DNA of 64,000 bases from Antedon mediterranea. Lineage: Eukaryota; Echinodermata; Crinoidea; Comatulida; Antedonidae. Positions 35,810-47,700 of this stretch are shown in pieces. Under the pieces are notes generated by a model. It was not told the DNA's origin and searched no databases. It worked only from the letters and a program-made list of their open reading frames with translations. Position 1 is the first letter of the stretch; the number at the start of each line of letters is the position of its first letter. Position numbers and translations under genes: made by a program. Location: positions 12,531,001 through 12,595,000 of the forward strand of contig NC_092674.1 in the NCBI RefSeq assembly GCF_964355755.1, given 5' to 3'.

Positions 35810-37900
35810 GCAATTATACCCGCCCCAAGCCGGGTTTCAAAATTAGTTTAAAGCCTTCTCTGTACATAACACCCGACGCCAGTATCTCCGTATACGCACC
35901 AACCTCCACCCCTTAATAACACCCCACACTCTTTCCAGTGAAGGACAAATTCAATTAAACTTTAGCTTCAAATTGAGAGGGCATACATAATAGATATGAT
36001 AGGCATATGGCTTAAGTACGTTGTAAACTATGTAAATGAGTAGGTGTTATATTGGCTGATAATTAAAATATATAATGTTGATACTGCGGTCCCCCGGTCT
36101 TCTTTCTCCTCTCACCATCGCAGCCGCAATTAACAAACCTTACCTCCTCCCCTGGACAGTTCAAATAGGCCTAGTAAGTTTTCGTAGTACAATTCAATCA
36201 TATAGGCCTAGGCTACTTCATTACGCCAGTATTTTCTCTCCTCTTCCCAACCCACCCCATAAACCGGGTAATGTTTTTAAGACGGTTCCAGTACAAATTA
36301 TTTTAGCCATCACTCCCAACCCATAATCCCTCAGTGGCAGTTTTCAAATGTAGTTTAAAACATTCCCAGTTTCGGTCATGGTGATAGGCCAACATCCTCA
36401 CCCAAAAATCCCAGCCGTTTCCCAGGAATAATTAAATACTGTAACATTTTCCCTCCACAATTCTGGTCAATTTGATAGCCTACTATTCTTAGCCTAAGCA
36501 AAATCCCCACTATCCCCAACGCGATTTATTTTTCGTACATAAGTTGGGGACCCCCTCATGAAACGTCACAAAATAAACATGAATAATTCATCAGTTAAAT
36601 TTTCTTGCTCTGTGTGCACCCAAGCGTATAAAAGAATAGCGGCGTTTTGTGTGGAATTTTGAAATAATCTGTCATTAGTTTTTGGGTTTTTTTTTAATAG
36701 AATTTATTACTAAAGAATTACGTGTTAAAATTATAGTTTCTATTAATACTATTAGGCCTAATTATTAGTCTCTAAAGCTTGTATCTATTCTAGTAGTCTG
36801 TGTGGGTGTGTGTGTTACTGTTAGGTACTCCGAGTAATAAGTACACACAATGTATTCTCGTGTTCATATACGCGCATTTTTAAAGTTCCTTTGAGTACAT
36901 GCATATTGTTTGATAATAAAATAACAGAATTAAAAAATTACAGTACACAAAATTATACACATTCTTTATTCTCGTGTCTAAACTTTCTTTGGGCTATGAC
37001 CAATACTACTTAGTTGCATGTGTCTTGCCTAGCTGTCGATTAGTCTCGACACATTTTGCATAGTGGTAGTGTGTGTGTGAAGACTCCTCAAGAGTGCGCC
37101 AAGGCAATCACGTGAATCCTAGGCCTAGGAAGAATCGTATCGCAGTTGTAATAATTGCTATACGCTTGGGTGCACACGGAACAACAAATCATGAGGGGTC
37201 CCCAACTCATGTACGAAAAAAAAATCGCATCCCTAACAGCCTATCTCCACTACTCCTAGCCTAAGCAAAATCACCACTATCCCCTGAACCCCAACCGTAT
37301 CCCCCAACGCCCCTCTACCACAATGGGCGTTTTTTCCTTGGAGGCATGGTGATGTAGTTGAACACAGTAACAGTAAAGAACGTGTATATGTTCACACAGG
37401 AATGGATGTATTCAAATACTGTAAAACTGTTGTAGTATAATTTTACAATTCGATAGCCTACAACCACGAGCCCTAGCAAAAATGACATCACAAACCACCA
37501 GACCCACCCCCTCCCACAAAAACCCCAGGAGTCGGGGGAATAAATGTAGTTTAAAACCTTCCGGGTACAATTGCCATCATTTTGATATCCCATATGTATG
37601 GTTACATGCAGAAACAGAAATTTGTATAACGAACAATCATCGAAAGTGGGGGTTTTGACCACATTTTGGTCCCTAACTTGGATCCTAGGTGGTGGATGAT
37701 GTTCAAATATAGCTTAGAACATTCCCGGTTCAATTGCGGTCATTTTGATACCCCATATGTAAGATTACGTGCAGTAAAAACAATTTGTATAATGAACAAA
37801 CAAACAAACAGACAAACAAACAGTCTCTCTCTCCGTTTATCCAGTAGGATTCACTCAGCTGTGTTGGCATGATACTTCTATCACTGTGACCATACTTGAA
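35810..37900. repeat. unclassified interspersed repeat cluster
   Basis: Starts at ACTAGCAATTATACCCGC and continues with C-rich, relatively GC-rich sequence. A motif with GTAGTTTAAAAC followed by a TTTTGATA/CCCATATGTA segment occurs at least at 37548-37600 and 37700-37765, with weaker related starts near 35850 and 36345. It ends near a CAAACAAACAGACAAAC tract (37800-37822) followed by TCTCTCTC. ORFs such as 37315-37662 show no domain. Probably a non-autonomous transposon with degenerate internal repeats; class unknown. Confidence 0.45.
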
Positions 37901-39283
37901 ATGAGTATCTTGAATAACGAAATCAGCAACAGTTGGTCCCATAGAAATGAAAATTGGTTGCTTTTTAGTCGGCTGGAATTATATTGCTTTTACGGCCACA
38001 AAAAGTGTCAGTACTCTGGTTTTCAGTGTGAACCACAAAAACATCTACCCTTGCGCGTGTACTTTTCGCGGAAAAATATTTGGACGTTTAGCTCAGCACA
38101 TAAATTCCTGATTAAAAGTATAAATTCGCGTTACAGTGTGCTACATCGACGGTCGAAAATAACCGTTGAACAAAAAGTCATGTAGCTAGATCATTACGTA
38201 ATCTTCAACACGCCAGTTAATTCATAGAAAGTTAGCTAACTTATTTCTCCATGATAGAACAAAAGAGTCTAACACAATTATCGGGTCCTGATGAGTTGTA
38301 GGTCTAACTTGTAAAAGAAATATAAAGTTGGTTGAGTATGTTTCAATGTTTCGGAAGCTTTACTGTACTTGTTTATCTTTAAACTGCATCATCATTTTTT
38401 TTTTCAGATTGAACTTAACTGATTTTAAATCAATTGGAGCTCATCAGTTATATACATTATAATGATTTCAGATTTGACAAAATAATTAAAACTGATTACA
38501 TTAAATGTTTTAATATTTACATAAACAATGGTACGAAGACGTAAACTTATTGTGAACTTCTGCATTTAAATTATATTATTAAGAGGTTAATTAGGCCTAT
38601 TTCAAATAACAGTTCCGAATAATTGGATGTGTTGCTTATTCTCGAAATTGTCTTTTATTTCAAACTCACATAAACGGGCACTGAAATCTCCGTTATTAAA
38701 CACATTATTTTAAGCTTATTCAGTATTATTTAATAGTATTATTCAATTATTTATATATATATATGTTGTTCCTTTTTCTTCTTCTTCTTCTTTTTACTTG
38801 ATTAGATAAAACATGTTAGTGAGAAAATGCCCATATTTTAGTTAACATTTATCATCTAATGATATTATTTTAAGTATACCCACAAATTGCACTTTTTATG
38901 TATACTTAAATAGGTTGTTATTTTCGCATATTTGTTGCTGTTAAAATAATAAATATTTCACTTAAAAAAACTTTCCAAAAACAGTGGTACACAACAACGA
39001 CGACAACAAAGATGTGAAAACAAACTCTATTTTACGTTCTTGTCACTATAAATATTTTGAACGATTGAGTTGGAAGAAAAGGTGCGTTATGTGCAAAGGT
39101 AAAATAAAAAAAAAGATATTTCAAAACCAGTGTTACACTGTAAAAATGATTTCGGAAAAGACACAAATAAAGCATTATTAATCAGCAATTAGCACTGTCT
39201 ACTCATCAACCAAACTACTGCACCAAACGCGCCGCAAAGCAAATATTCAATTCACAGTCATTCATTTTTTATTTTTTTTTAAA
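37901..39283. repeat. repeat-derived stretch before the Penelope element
   Basis: 38400-38620 is homologous, in inverted orientation, to 48550-48770. 38650-39250 resembles the unit segments at 15240-15730 and 48990-49350 (the TTTTACTTGATTAGATAAAAC region and the GTGGTACACAACAA region). A 99-codon ORF at 37886-38185 is unrecognised. No gene supported. Confidence 0.45.
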
Positions 39284-39419
39284 TAATGTATGTACTATGA
39301 AAACATTTCTTCTGGTTTCGATTCGTATAATGATATAAGTAGTTATTTGATAGTAAACCAATACAACTTACGTTGGCAAGACAGTTTCGTCTAGCTGTCA
39401 GCTTGACTTCTTCAGTTGC

Positions 39420-40020
39420 TATGATGCATGTTGTCTCCGACTGGTCTCCTTTCCAGCCACTATATGTTTTTCTTGTGTAGCCTAGGGGACCAGTCGTCGT
39501 CAGAAGCTGATCGTAAATGTGAGATAGTTGGTGCGCGCCTTCGTCTCTATTCATCTTTGTATTTTTATTTTGCTTTCTTATGCTGATGCTTTCTTTAATT
39601 TTACGTTTAAGCCAAACTTGTTCTTTGTGTAGTACCTCTATCTTATCCCTGTTAGGTATGTGGTTGTGTGTGGTCATATGGTCCGTGATTGCTGATTTAT
39701 GTAAAATGGAGAACGAAACTTTCCGTGATGCACGCGTCTGTATGTCCTGTGTATTTTCCTCAACATCTTTCTTGTGTTATTTAATTCTGGTTTTGAGTGC
39801 CCTACCCGTTTCCCCAATGTACACCATCTCATAGTTGGTGCAACCCACTTTGCAGACAACACCACAGGAATCCTCTTTGCATGCTTTATCTTTCGGTCGG
39901 ACGATTAAGTTTTTAATTTTGTTAGATGGTTTAAAGTATGTTCGTATGTTATATTTTTTTAATGTTCTCTTGATTTTCTCTGACAGGCCTTGAATATATG
40001 GGATGGATATCGACCCTCTT
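39420..40020 (-). pseudogene. Penelope linker and GIY-YIG endonuclease remnant
   Basis: Reading downstream of the thumb, one frame gives G-S-I-S-I-P-Y-I-Q-G-L-S-E-K-I, a Cys pair region (C-x4-C and C-K-V-G-C) and then the GIY-YIG core N-Y-E-M-V-Y-I-G-E-T-G-R, with R-I-K followed by a stop codon (39777-39779) where E-H is expected. The frame continues with I-T-D-H and M-N-R-D-E-G-A-H-Q-L-S-H-I-Y-D, the conserved end of Penelope proteins. Confidence 0.85.
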
Positions 40021-40061
40021 ATGTCTTCTGTTTCGGGTTGTGTGTCCGTTTTTTGTTTATC

Positions 40062-40750
40062 TTAGTTACGTTGTACCTTTCTAATCGTCCATGTAGGGTA
40101 GTTACATTGTTTAAGTGAAGTATGTATCATCTTAGTTTCGTTCTGTTTGTCTGCATTATTTGTGATTATCGTGTTACATCTGTGTAGAAGTGTGCGGATA
40201 ACGGATAACTTGTGTTGTAGAAGATGAAGAAATTTTAGTGTTGATGTTGCCTTCCCCATCAACTAAAATTAGCGTATCCAAGAATGGGATAGAGTTGTCT
40301 GTTAAGGACATTTCTTCGCAAGTGAAATTAATGTCATCATCGATTTTGTTTAAGTGTTGTAATAATGGTTGTGTCGCATCCTTGGGAATTATTGTTATAA
40401 TGCCATCTACATACCTTTTCCATATCCTCGGTTTTATGTCGGTGTGAGCTGTAGTTATTGCCTCATTTTCCAGCCATTCCATAAATAAATTCGCAACAAT
40501 CGGAGAACATGGACTACCCATGGCCATACCTGAATTTTGCTGGTAGATATCCCCTCTGAAGCTGAAATATGTGGTGGTGAGTACCAATTGAAGCAATTCC
40601 ATAATGTCGTTGATATGTAACCACGTTCTCTCTGATAGTTGTTTATCACAGTGTAAGCGTTCTTCAATTATTTTGAGAGACTTGTTGACTGGTGTTTTGG
40701 TAAATAATGACACTACATCATAAGAGACCAATGTTTCATTTGGCTGTAAC
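40062..40750 (-). pseudogene. Penelope reverse transcriptase remnant
   Basis: The long frame 40174-40731 holds S-Y-D-V-V-S-L-F-T (motif A), G-M-A-M-G-S-P-C-S-P-I-V-A-N-L (motif B) and W-K-R-Y-V-D-G (motif C, normally Y-V-D-D, so the second catalytic Asp is lost), then I-P-F-L-D-T-L. After a frameshift, 40062-40262 continues with L-Q-H-K-L-S-V-I-R-T-L-L-H-R and Y-P-T-W, the thumb part. About 15 residues seem deleted at the join. Upstream of residue 1 there is an in-frame stop and the 5' part of the gene is missing. Confidence 0.88.
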
Positions 40751-40784
40751 TATCAAAGAACTACTTATATCATTAATGTATGTA

Positions 40785-42119
40785 TTGTTTTATATTATTG
40801 TAATATTCGATGTTTTTTTTACTATTATAATGCCAATTATTATCCTATTGGAAATAAGGATTTAGTCGAAACCAGCCTAGTAATTTGAATTTGTACGCCT
40901 GGTATCATTCTCAGACCCCTTCTTTTACAACCATAGGGTCTAATAAAATTTCGAAGGTACTCTGACACTAGATTATCCGAATTATGAACATTCAAATGTC
41001 ATAAATTGAATTCCATAATATAAAGGAAGCCAATGAAGTTCGAAAGGAAGAGGTCCTGCTCTAACACTTAGTAACATCTCAAATATAACCTAGCGTTTTG
41101 TAATATTTTCAGTTTTTTACCAAAGATACCAATAAACTGCGTGTTACATTAGTCCAGTCTATAAAGGAACCAGTCGCATCAGCGCACGTCGTATATTACC
41201 TTAAACAGTCCTCATTCTGCATAGACCTCTTGCTCACCCTCTAGTAAGTATGGACGATGAATTGTTTGAAAAAAACCTCGGTTACCATATAATTATTGCA
41301 GTGCTTGCTATTCGTTAAAATAAACCTAATCTGTTTGTCAATGTCTATTTTAGACTATATAAGATGAGGAAGATTTTAAGAACCATGCTTATTATTCGGG
41401 GCGGGGTGGGTATTAGGGGTTGAGGCTTTCATTCGCGGGAGACATTTTTTGGTAAAATTTCATAATAAATACATTTTGTTGTTTATGTCCTTTATTACTG
41501 AATGTTAATTTCATTGATATGTATTGCTTTTGCTATCTGAGTGTTAAGTAAATGTATTTGTATGGGGCAAACCTTTATCTAACGAAATCTTCTCCAATTT
41601 GCTTTTGCTATTGGTGAATAAAGGAAAAAAATCGTGAACACTAAACTTAAGGATATTACCACTACTACTACTCATCCTTCCTTATTTTAGCTCTCGTAAT
41701 ATAAAATCTTCTTTGACTGTACTTGAAAAAAATCCCTAAGATATGGGATATACATACCGCACATATCTACGTCAGGAAAAGACAATGTAAGTCGCTTTGT
41801 ACAAAGGTGAACCTTTTTCATGATGTAACTGCTGCTGTCAGTATGCTGTTATTTACCTACCTAATAGAGCAACACCTTCCCCGCGATTAAGTGTACATTT
41901 AATGAAGAAAGAACAATACTTAAAACTGTTACGTAAAAAAGGCGAGCGGCGTTTATTGTAAGTAATATTTTAGATGAATTAATATTATCAACATGCACAA
42001 GTACCTTAAATTGATTTCTACAATGAAAAGGATTCCAATGAAAAAAAGTGTGTCCTGCTCTAAAACATAGTTACACCTCAAATACAAGTTATTTGGTAAG
42101 ATCTTGCTTGCATTGCTTT
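40785..42119. other. AT-rich non-coding stretch
   Basis: No open frame, repeat boundary or RNA gene recognised. 40790-40860 resembles 51630-51720, the continuation of the unit interrupted by the Penelope element. Confidence 0.4.
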
Positions 42120-44290
42120 AAAAGACAACGAAGTAAACTATCTTTGATAAATGACTTCCCAAAGTCAATATTAACCTTGACAAGGCACCGGTGTTCCGAA
42201 CCATAATTATGTGAGAGTTACGACCGCCATGCAGTTATCGACAGTACAGTCATCCTCGCTACAAATTACAGTATCTATAATATGACCCGCATTGTGGTTG
42301 GTTTATTTACCTATATTATTACCGGCACGCCCATTAAATTGTAAATAATTTTTTTTTTTTAAATCACACTGAATTATATAGCACCTGTTATTAATAATAT
42401 TTGTAACACTTACATTGTTTGGAAGATCCACTTTAGCACCTGCCTTGAGCAAAATAGTGCAAACGTCTGTGTGGCCCTCTTGTGCAGCTCCATTTAAAGG
42501 TGACCATCCATCCTGAAATAATAACACACATCATGTTATAGAAGTAGTAGTATAGTCTTCTACAAAAAGCTATTTAATATTGTATTGAAATCTTTTCGAT
42601 GTGATCAAGTAAAACTAGCTTAAACACCAGGTGAGGGCAAACAAATTATATTGATCTTGCATTCCAATATCTATAGTTTCCCCTATGTTTCATAATGTTT
42701 GTGATTGTATGTGTGTTACACGAGCTTGTTGAAAATATGCACTTTATTATTAGTGGGGGATAGTTCAAATTACACAATAAAATCTCTATTCATGTGTACA
42801 CAAATGTTGTAAATAGAGAGGCAATTTAAAAAAACTAAAAATAAACAGTGTGGTAAAAAATGTTATCAGAGGACTGAATATAGATAATACTTCATAGTTT
42901 TATTTTCATGCTATAGCAAAAATTATCCACCGTTTATCAACCATCTTTTTTCATCTTCTATAGAGTCACCAGACATGTAATTACACTAGGTTCAACTACT
43001 TAACTACTGAAAAAAGTCTTACTGGTTTTTATAGCAGAATTTTACAAAATTGTGTATTTGACCATTTTAAGGGAAATCCACTTGTTTTCGTCTTGATGTC
43101 TATTACAATTATTTGATTTCTATTACAATTATTTGATTTATGTACAATTTACCAGATATTATATTTAACATTGTTGCCTGTACCTAAGCTTTAACTTAAA
43201 TAAAGATTATTAACATTTGATGTTTTCTTTAAGATAATGTATTGTATATGCATGCATTTGTTTTGCTTGTATATTATTTTGTTATATAGTACGGTACTTT
43301 TATACGTAGCATTTATATATTGCAAATTCGGTAAGAAATTGTGGTCCTTAATATGCATGAAAGATGGTACTAGTTCTGCTACCTGTTATTTTGCTACAAT
43401 TGTCAAAGAACCTATTGATACAGTGCACTGATTGCGTAGTAGAATACTGTAGTTTGATACGGTTAGTGTAATTTTGCGACGGTTGAAAACTTCAACCTTT
43501 AACATTTTTTGTTGGAGACATTGATATACGCACTGTCATATGGAACTTTTAAAGTTAAAACAGCCCCAAATCATATATTATGATAAAGTGGTGTTTGCGT
43601 TTGAACTGGCAGTTACGACTAAAATGTATCGAGGCCCCAAAATATGTTCAGATAACACATTTTGACTGCTAAATTCTTAACTATTGGTTTCATTTTGCTG
43701 TTACTGGTAGAGGATATGTTTAAACAAATTTTTTTACCAAATCAAATGAATACGTCGATTCATATCCATTTTGTGTACCATTTTAATAAAATCGTGTTGC
43801 TCTGTAGGCTACATCACAATATATACAAAAACAGAAAAATCACCATTAAAAAAATCATTCCCTAATATTTAGTACTCTAAATGGTAAAAACTATTAGGAA
43901 ATCTATGTGTATGAGTTGTGATGGACCGCTTCCTTGAACTTCAAAAATGAGATGGGTTGGGTCTTGCAAAATCAAATGTGTTTTCTTAGTAACGTGATCG
44001 CTAATCAATCAAATTGAAAATATACGTGAAGCATAATTAACAATACATTTGAGTTCCAACTTATCCTTACATGTGGTCTCGGTAAACCATGCACCAATGA
44101 TAAAAGTGAGAATACTTTCAATGACCGATTTATTAAAAAAAAACGCAGGCCTGATGGGAGGTTTAACTTCAAACTATTTAAGTCTATGCAAAAAGTAAAA
44201 ACGTTGAGCATGGGCCTTAGTAATAATACTTATTGTCGTGCCATTTAAGATCTCTAGTGATTTATTTACAATGTCAATTCTAGAGGGGGT
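42120..44290 (-). repeat. ankyrin exon cassette D
   Basis: Diverged cassette around exon D. The downstream block (42150-42310) and the upstream landmarks such as CTGGCAGTTACGACTAAAATG (43604), CTTTGAACTTC-type text replaced by CTTGAACTTCAAAAATGAG (43934) and GGGAGGTTTAACTTC (44155) follow the order seen in G, F, E and A, with large indels. ORFs 43237-43431 and 44005-44211 have no domain. Confidence 0.65.
42414..42512 (-). CDS. ankyrin repeat exon D (single repeat, internal exon)
   Basis: 99-bp phase 0 exon. Repeat begins D-G-W-S-P-L-N-G-A-A-Q-E-G-H and ends V-D-L-P-N-N. Acceptor TTTCAG, donor GTAAGTGT. Compared with exon B, nine codons differ and only one (codon 16, GAT/GAC) is silent. Asn at the usual His of the T-P-L-H motif and Gly at the next position are unusual, but the framework residues G2, P5, L6, A9, A10, G13 and the L-L-K segment are kept, so the fold should be preserved. 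Confidence 0.85.
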
Positions 44291-45169
44291 ATTTCTGTCA
44301 CAGTCAAAAGTGACGGATATGTAAAGTTAAACGCAAAGGGTAATTTGCATAGAACTAGTCAGGTGTATTACCGTATAAAAGAATTGCGGAGGAATGTAGT
44401 AATTACACCTCACATCAACCTTGTAGAGAAGGGAGGTGTCGCACCTCAGCAACAATACAGATTGACCATTGTAAGTAAGATACTCATTTATTGTAAGGCT
44501 ATATACTTATAATACTATATACTTGTAATAACGATAATGTATAGGTTACAATGTGATTCTGTGCTAACGTAGATAATTATAACAATTAAACGTTAACGTT
44601 TGTTTGTAGTGCTGCCCGTTGGGCTGAAGTTGATTTGTAGTAAATCGTAAACCAAGCCGAGTATACACATGCTTGTTTATGTATGATTGGAATGTAATTG
44701 GTAGTGAACAAGTCCACACAGAAGTGACCGGCGGAAAAAGAAATAAAGACATTCAGTTGCTAATATTATATATCTGTATACTTTTAATTGCGTTCTTCAG
44801 TGGCCATATAGTTCAATCTGGGCGTAACAATTTCATACTGTAGGTGATTTACATTTTGTGTTATAAAATGTCGAGTGTTTCACCTGCTTTGATAGAAACT
44901 ATACTGTAATGAGTTGAAAATGTAAACATATTAGTATATTAGTAAACCCATGATGTACTGCAAACCAAACTTGTGTATTTGTGCACATAATAGTAGGTGA
45001 CATTTGTATAATTGAGACCGTTTTATTTGATACGAACAAGCATGTGAACTCACAAAAAACCTACATAACCATATAATGTAGTACATTTTGAATGTTGACA
45101 TGATATGATAAACATTAAACATGTTCATTCTAACATAGATTTTTCTCAGATTACACCACTATCACGTTT
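44291..45169. repeat. AT-rich intron segment
   Basis: 44990-45130 shares sequence with 57470-57530 and 59610-59730 (the region running from AGTAGGTGACATTTG to ATAAACATTAAAC). Otherwise no feature recognised. Confidence 0.4.
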
Positions 45170-45620
45170 ATATTTTTATAATTATTAATTAATACAAACG
45201 TTGAGAAGCAACTCTCAGTAATACAGTATTTATTTGTATATTATGTGTTTATATATCCAGCAGTAGAGCCTACCCACAGTCACAGTAATACATCTTCTTT
45301 GTACATGTGTTTATATATCTAACAGTAACCACATTCACAGTAAAAAATCGATTCTAATGGTGACCAAAAATGGGTAATACGTATTTACAATATTTCTAAA
45401 GTATTGCAATATTATATCTCAGTTTTAAGTTTATTCTCCAAATTTACCTACAAATTGGGAGTCTGAGAGATTGGAATGTTCTATTCATCGCAAATCAATA
45501 CATTTGTATAAACGTATATTAAATCTAACAAAATAGTATTTTTTTAAAGAAAATCGGTCTGTCTTCAACATTATGAGACTGTACTCGAGCTGTTCAACCG
45601 GTTTTCAGCTATTAAAGCTC
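45170..45620 (-). mobile_element. Helitron-interior fragment, minus orientation
   Basis: 45450-45615 matches 3130-3270 of Helitron 1 and the inverse of about 9000-9170 of Helitron 2, including the GGAATGTT.CATTCATCG and ACCGGTTTTCAGCTATTAAA segments. 45180-45350 resembles the inverse of 9360-9470. Neither terminus was recognised. Confidence 0.55.
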
Positions 45621-46929
45621 AGGTACAGGCATGAATTTTAAATATAATATCTGGTTAAGTACATACATGAACTATTTGTAACAGAAATCAAGACGAAAAA
45701 ACATGAATTTCTATTAAAATGGTCGAATACAAAATATGGCAAAATTCTGCCATAAAAACCAGGAAGATTTTTTTTCAGTAGTTATGTCTTGATAGATTCG
45801 TAACGGACGCATATTCAAATGAACCAAATTTACTAGAATTTAGTAATGAAGCAAGTTTTAGATTCGTCTTAAAAATATATCATCGCATCCCATCCTATTA
45901 CTATTGAAACCGAATTGAAACATTTTAACAAGCTTTTTATGATGGTCACACACATCGTCAGATATATGTATAGTAATGAGAAATATACAAACAATGATGT
46001 TGTTGTGATGTGTGGGTGTTTTTGGGGAAGGAATTTGTTGGTAACATTAATTTCATAATAAAATAAATTCCCCTAGATATGAACAAGTACAACACAGAAT
46101 ACAGAATTGTGTGTATAAATATATGTGGGTGGCGTGGCGTATATTAGAGGGTGGAGGTTGAATATACCAAAGATGTTTTATGGGGGAGAGGGCGTTCGTA
46201 TCCCGGGTCTCAACGGCGATATATGCAGATAGCGCGCAACCTGTTCAAATCTAACATCAATTCAACAACTCGGCTACCATTCGGCTATATCGAGATTTTA
46301 CCTGATTTGAAATACATCTATAATTATAGCTATAATCAGTTCTCCCGATGTAGGCATAGACCCCGTTTATGATATTTAAAATTGTATATACTGATTTTAA
46401 AATTTACCCGCAACATAATTTGATGATGTTTTAATATAATTGATTTGTTGATCGTTTTTTTGCACAAACAAAAATGTGATGTGCCCATATATGGACATGA
46501 TGATGTCATATAATTACCATATTTGGGCACACTAATTTTATAGTGTAGACAGCTTGGAATGTTACGCGTGGCCGTAAAAAAAGCTAAACTAACATTGGAG
46601 GGGAGCAAAAACTCGGCAGTCGCAAAATAGTATTAGTGAAATGCGTAATAACATTGCAGTAATATTTATTAATTCATAAAGTTTATGAAATAATCAAATA
46701 ATAATCATTTTGATTATAAAGTGCGACAGCTCGATTACTACAAGTGCGACACAGTACAAACGGGGTTTACAGATAGTAATTATATGCGATGTGTCTTTTT
46801 TTAAGACAGTACTTATCAGGAATGGACCCTATTTGTGTCCTTTCTTGCGTTTCGGGATCATTAATTTGAAAATAATATTAAGGTCTGTGGTGAGATCTTA
46901 CTTGGAGATTCAGGGCTTTAAATGACCGC
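45621..46929. repeat. repeat-derived intron stretch
   Basis: 46110-46330 is homologous to 52255-52340 plus 54470-54570, that is, to the target region of the LINE at 52340, and therefore gives its approximate empty site. No gene seen; ORFs 46151-46372 and 46336-46608 have no domain. Confidence 0.45.
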
Positions 46930-47700
46930 GACTTAAAAACTGTATTTGATTTAAGATGTCAAGATTAACATTGATGAGGCAGCGTTGTTCCGAATTACGT
47001 GAGGGGTACCGTGCAGTTCTCGACAATACATTCATCCTCACTACAAAGAGGCCTAAGTTGGTTCATTTAGGTATGTTATTACTGATACGCCCTTTAAAAA
47101 TTGTAAAATTAGCACTTTGTTTTAATCACACTGAATTATAATTATACTGTAGTACATATTATTATTAATGTTTGTAGCACTTACATTCGTCTGAAGATCC
47201 AAATTAGCACCTGCCTTGAGCAAAATAGTGCAAACATCCGTTTGGCCCTTTAGTGCAGCCACATATAAAGGTGACGCTCCATTCTGAAATATTACAAACA
47301 TTATGTTATAGTATTTTTTACTCTAAACAAAGTATTATAATATTGTCCTGCAATCAATACGATGTAATCAATTAAAAATAACGTTATAGATTTAAATAAT
47401 GCTAATAATAGAGGGCTAAAATCACGCATTATGGCTTTGCACGATATTTTTTGGCGTTCCAGATAATTGTTTTTTTATTGTTTACGTGTTTTAATATTAT
47501 TTATGATTTTCAGACATATTTTAAAAGCTTATATGCATGAAAATAGTGTAGTTTTCTCATCTTCTAAATCAAATGTCAACTGTATACGTGAAGCATAATT
47601 TTATTGGATTGTTATTGTATTGTATTATATTGTTAAAACAATACATTTCAGTTCCAACTTATCCTTACATACATAAACTTGGTTCTTAATTGATATGAAA
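46930..47700 (-). repeat. ankyrin exon cassette C
   Basis: Shorter cassette: the downstream block (46955-47075), exon C and about 120 bp of the conserved upstream intron, after which the similarity breaks off near 47400. The GTGAAGCATAA landmark at 47587 resumes it, with an inserted TTATTG-rich stretch at about 47598-47635. Confidence 0.65.
47185..47283 (-). CDS. ankyrin repeat exon C (single repeat, internal exon)
   Basis: 99-bp phase 0 exon encoding N-G-A-S-P-L-Y-V-A-A-L-K-G-Q and ending L-D-L-Q-T-N. Acceptor TTTCAG, donor GTAAGTGC. Gln replaces the His of the G-H-T-D motif. Against exon A, ten codons differ and one is silent (codon 15, ACA/ACG). No disabling change. Confidence 0.85.

Larger units (their letters stand above)
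39295..40773 (-). mobile_element. Penelope-like element, 5'-truncated and dead
   Basis: A 1479-bp minus-strand insertion flanked by the 11-bp duplication TAATGTATGTA (39284-39294 and 40774-40784). It encodes a Penelope reverse transcriptase and then a GIY-YIG endonuclease, the defining pair of this class. Near its two ends the sequence TAATGATATAAGTAGTT with about 12 further bases occurs in opposite orientations (about 39326-39355 and 40745-40775), consistent with the inverted terminal repeats reported for Penelope elements. Frameshifts, a stop in the endonuclease and a changed catalytic residue make it inactive. Confidence 0.88.

Noticed and set aside
37315-37662. 115-codon minus-strand ORF ending in a basic stretch
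   Set aside because: Lies in the unclassified repeat cluster and has no domain; length is within chance for GC-richer sequence.
41228-41250. CACCCTCTAG followed by T as a Helitron 3' end
   Set aside because: No convincing hairpin upstream and no TC start found; short match only.
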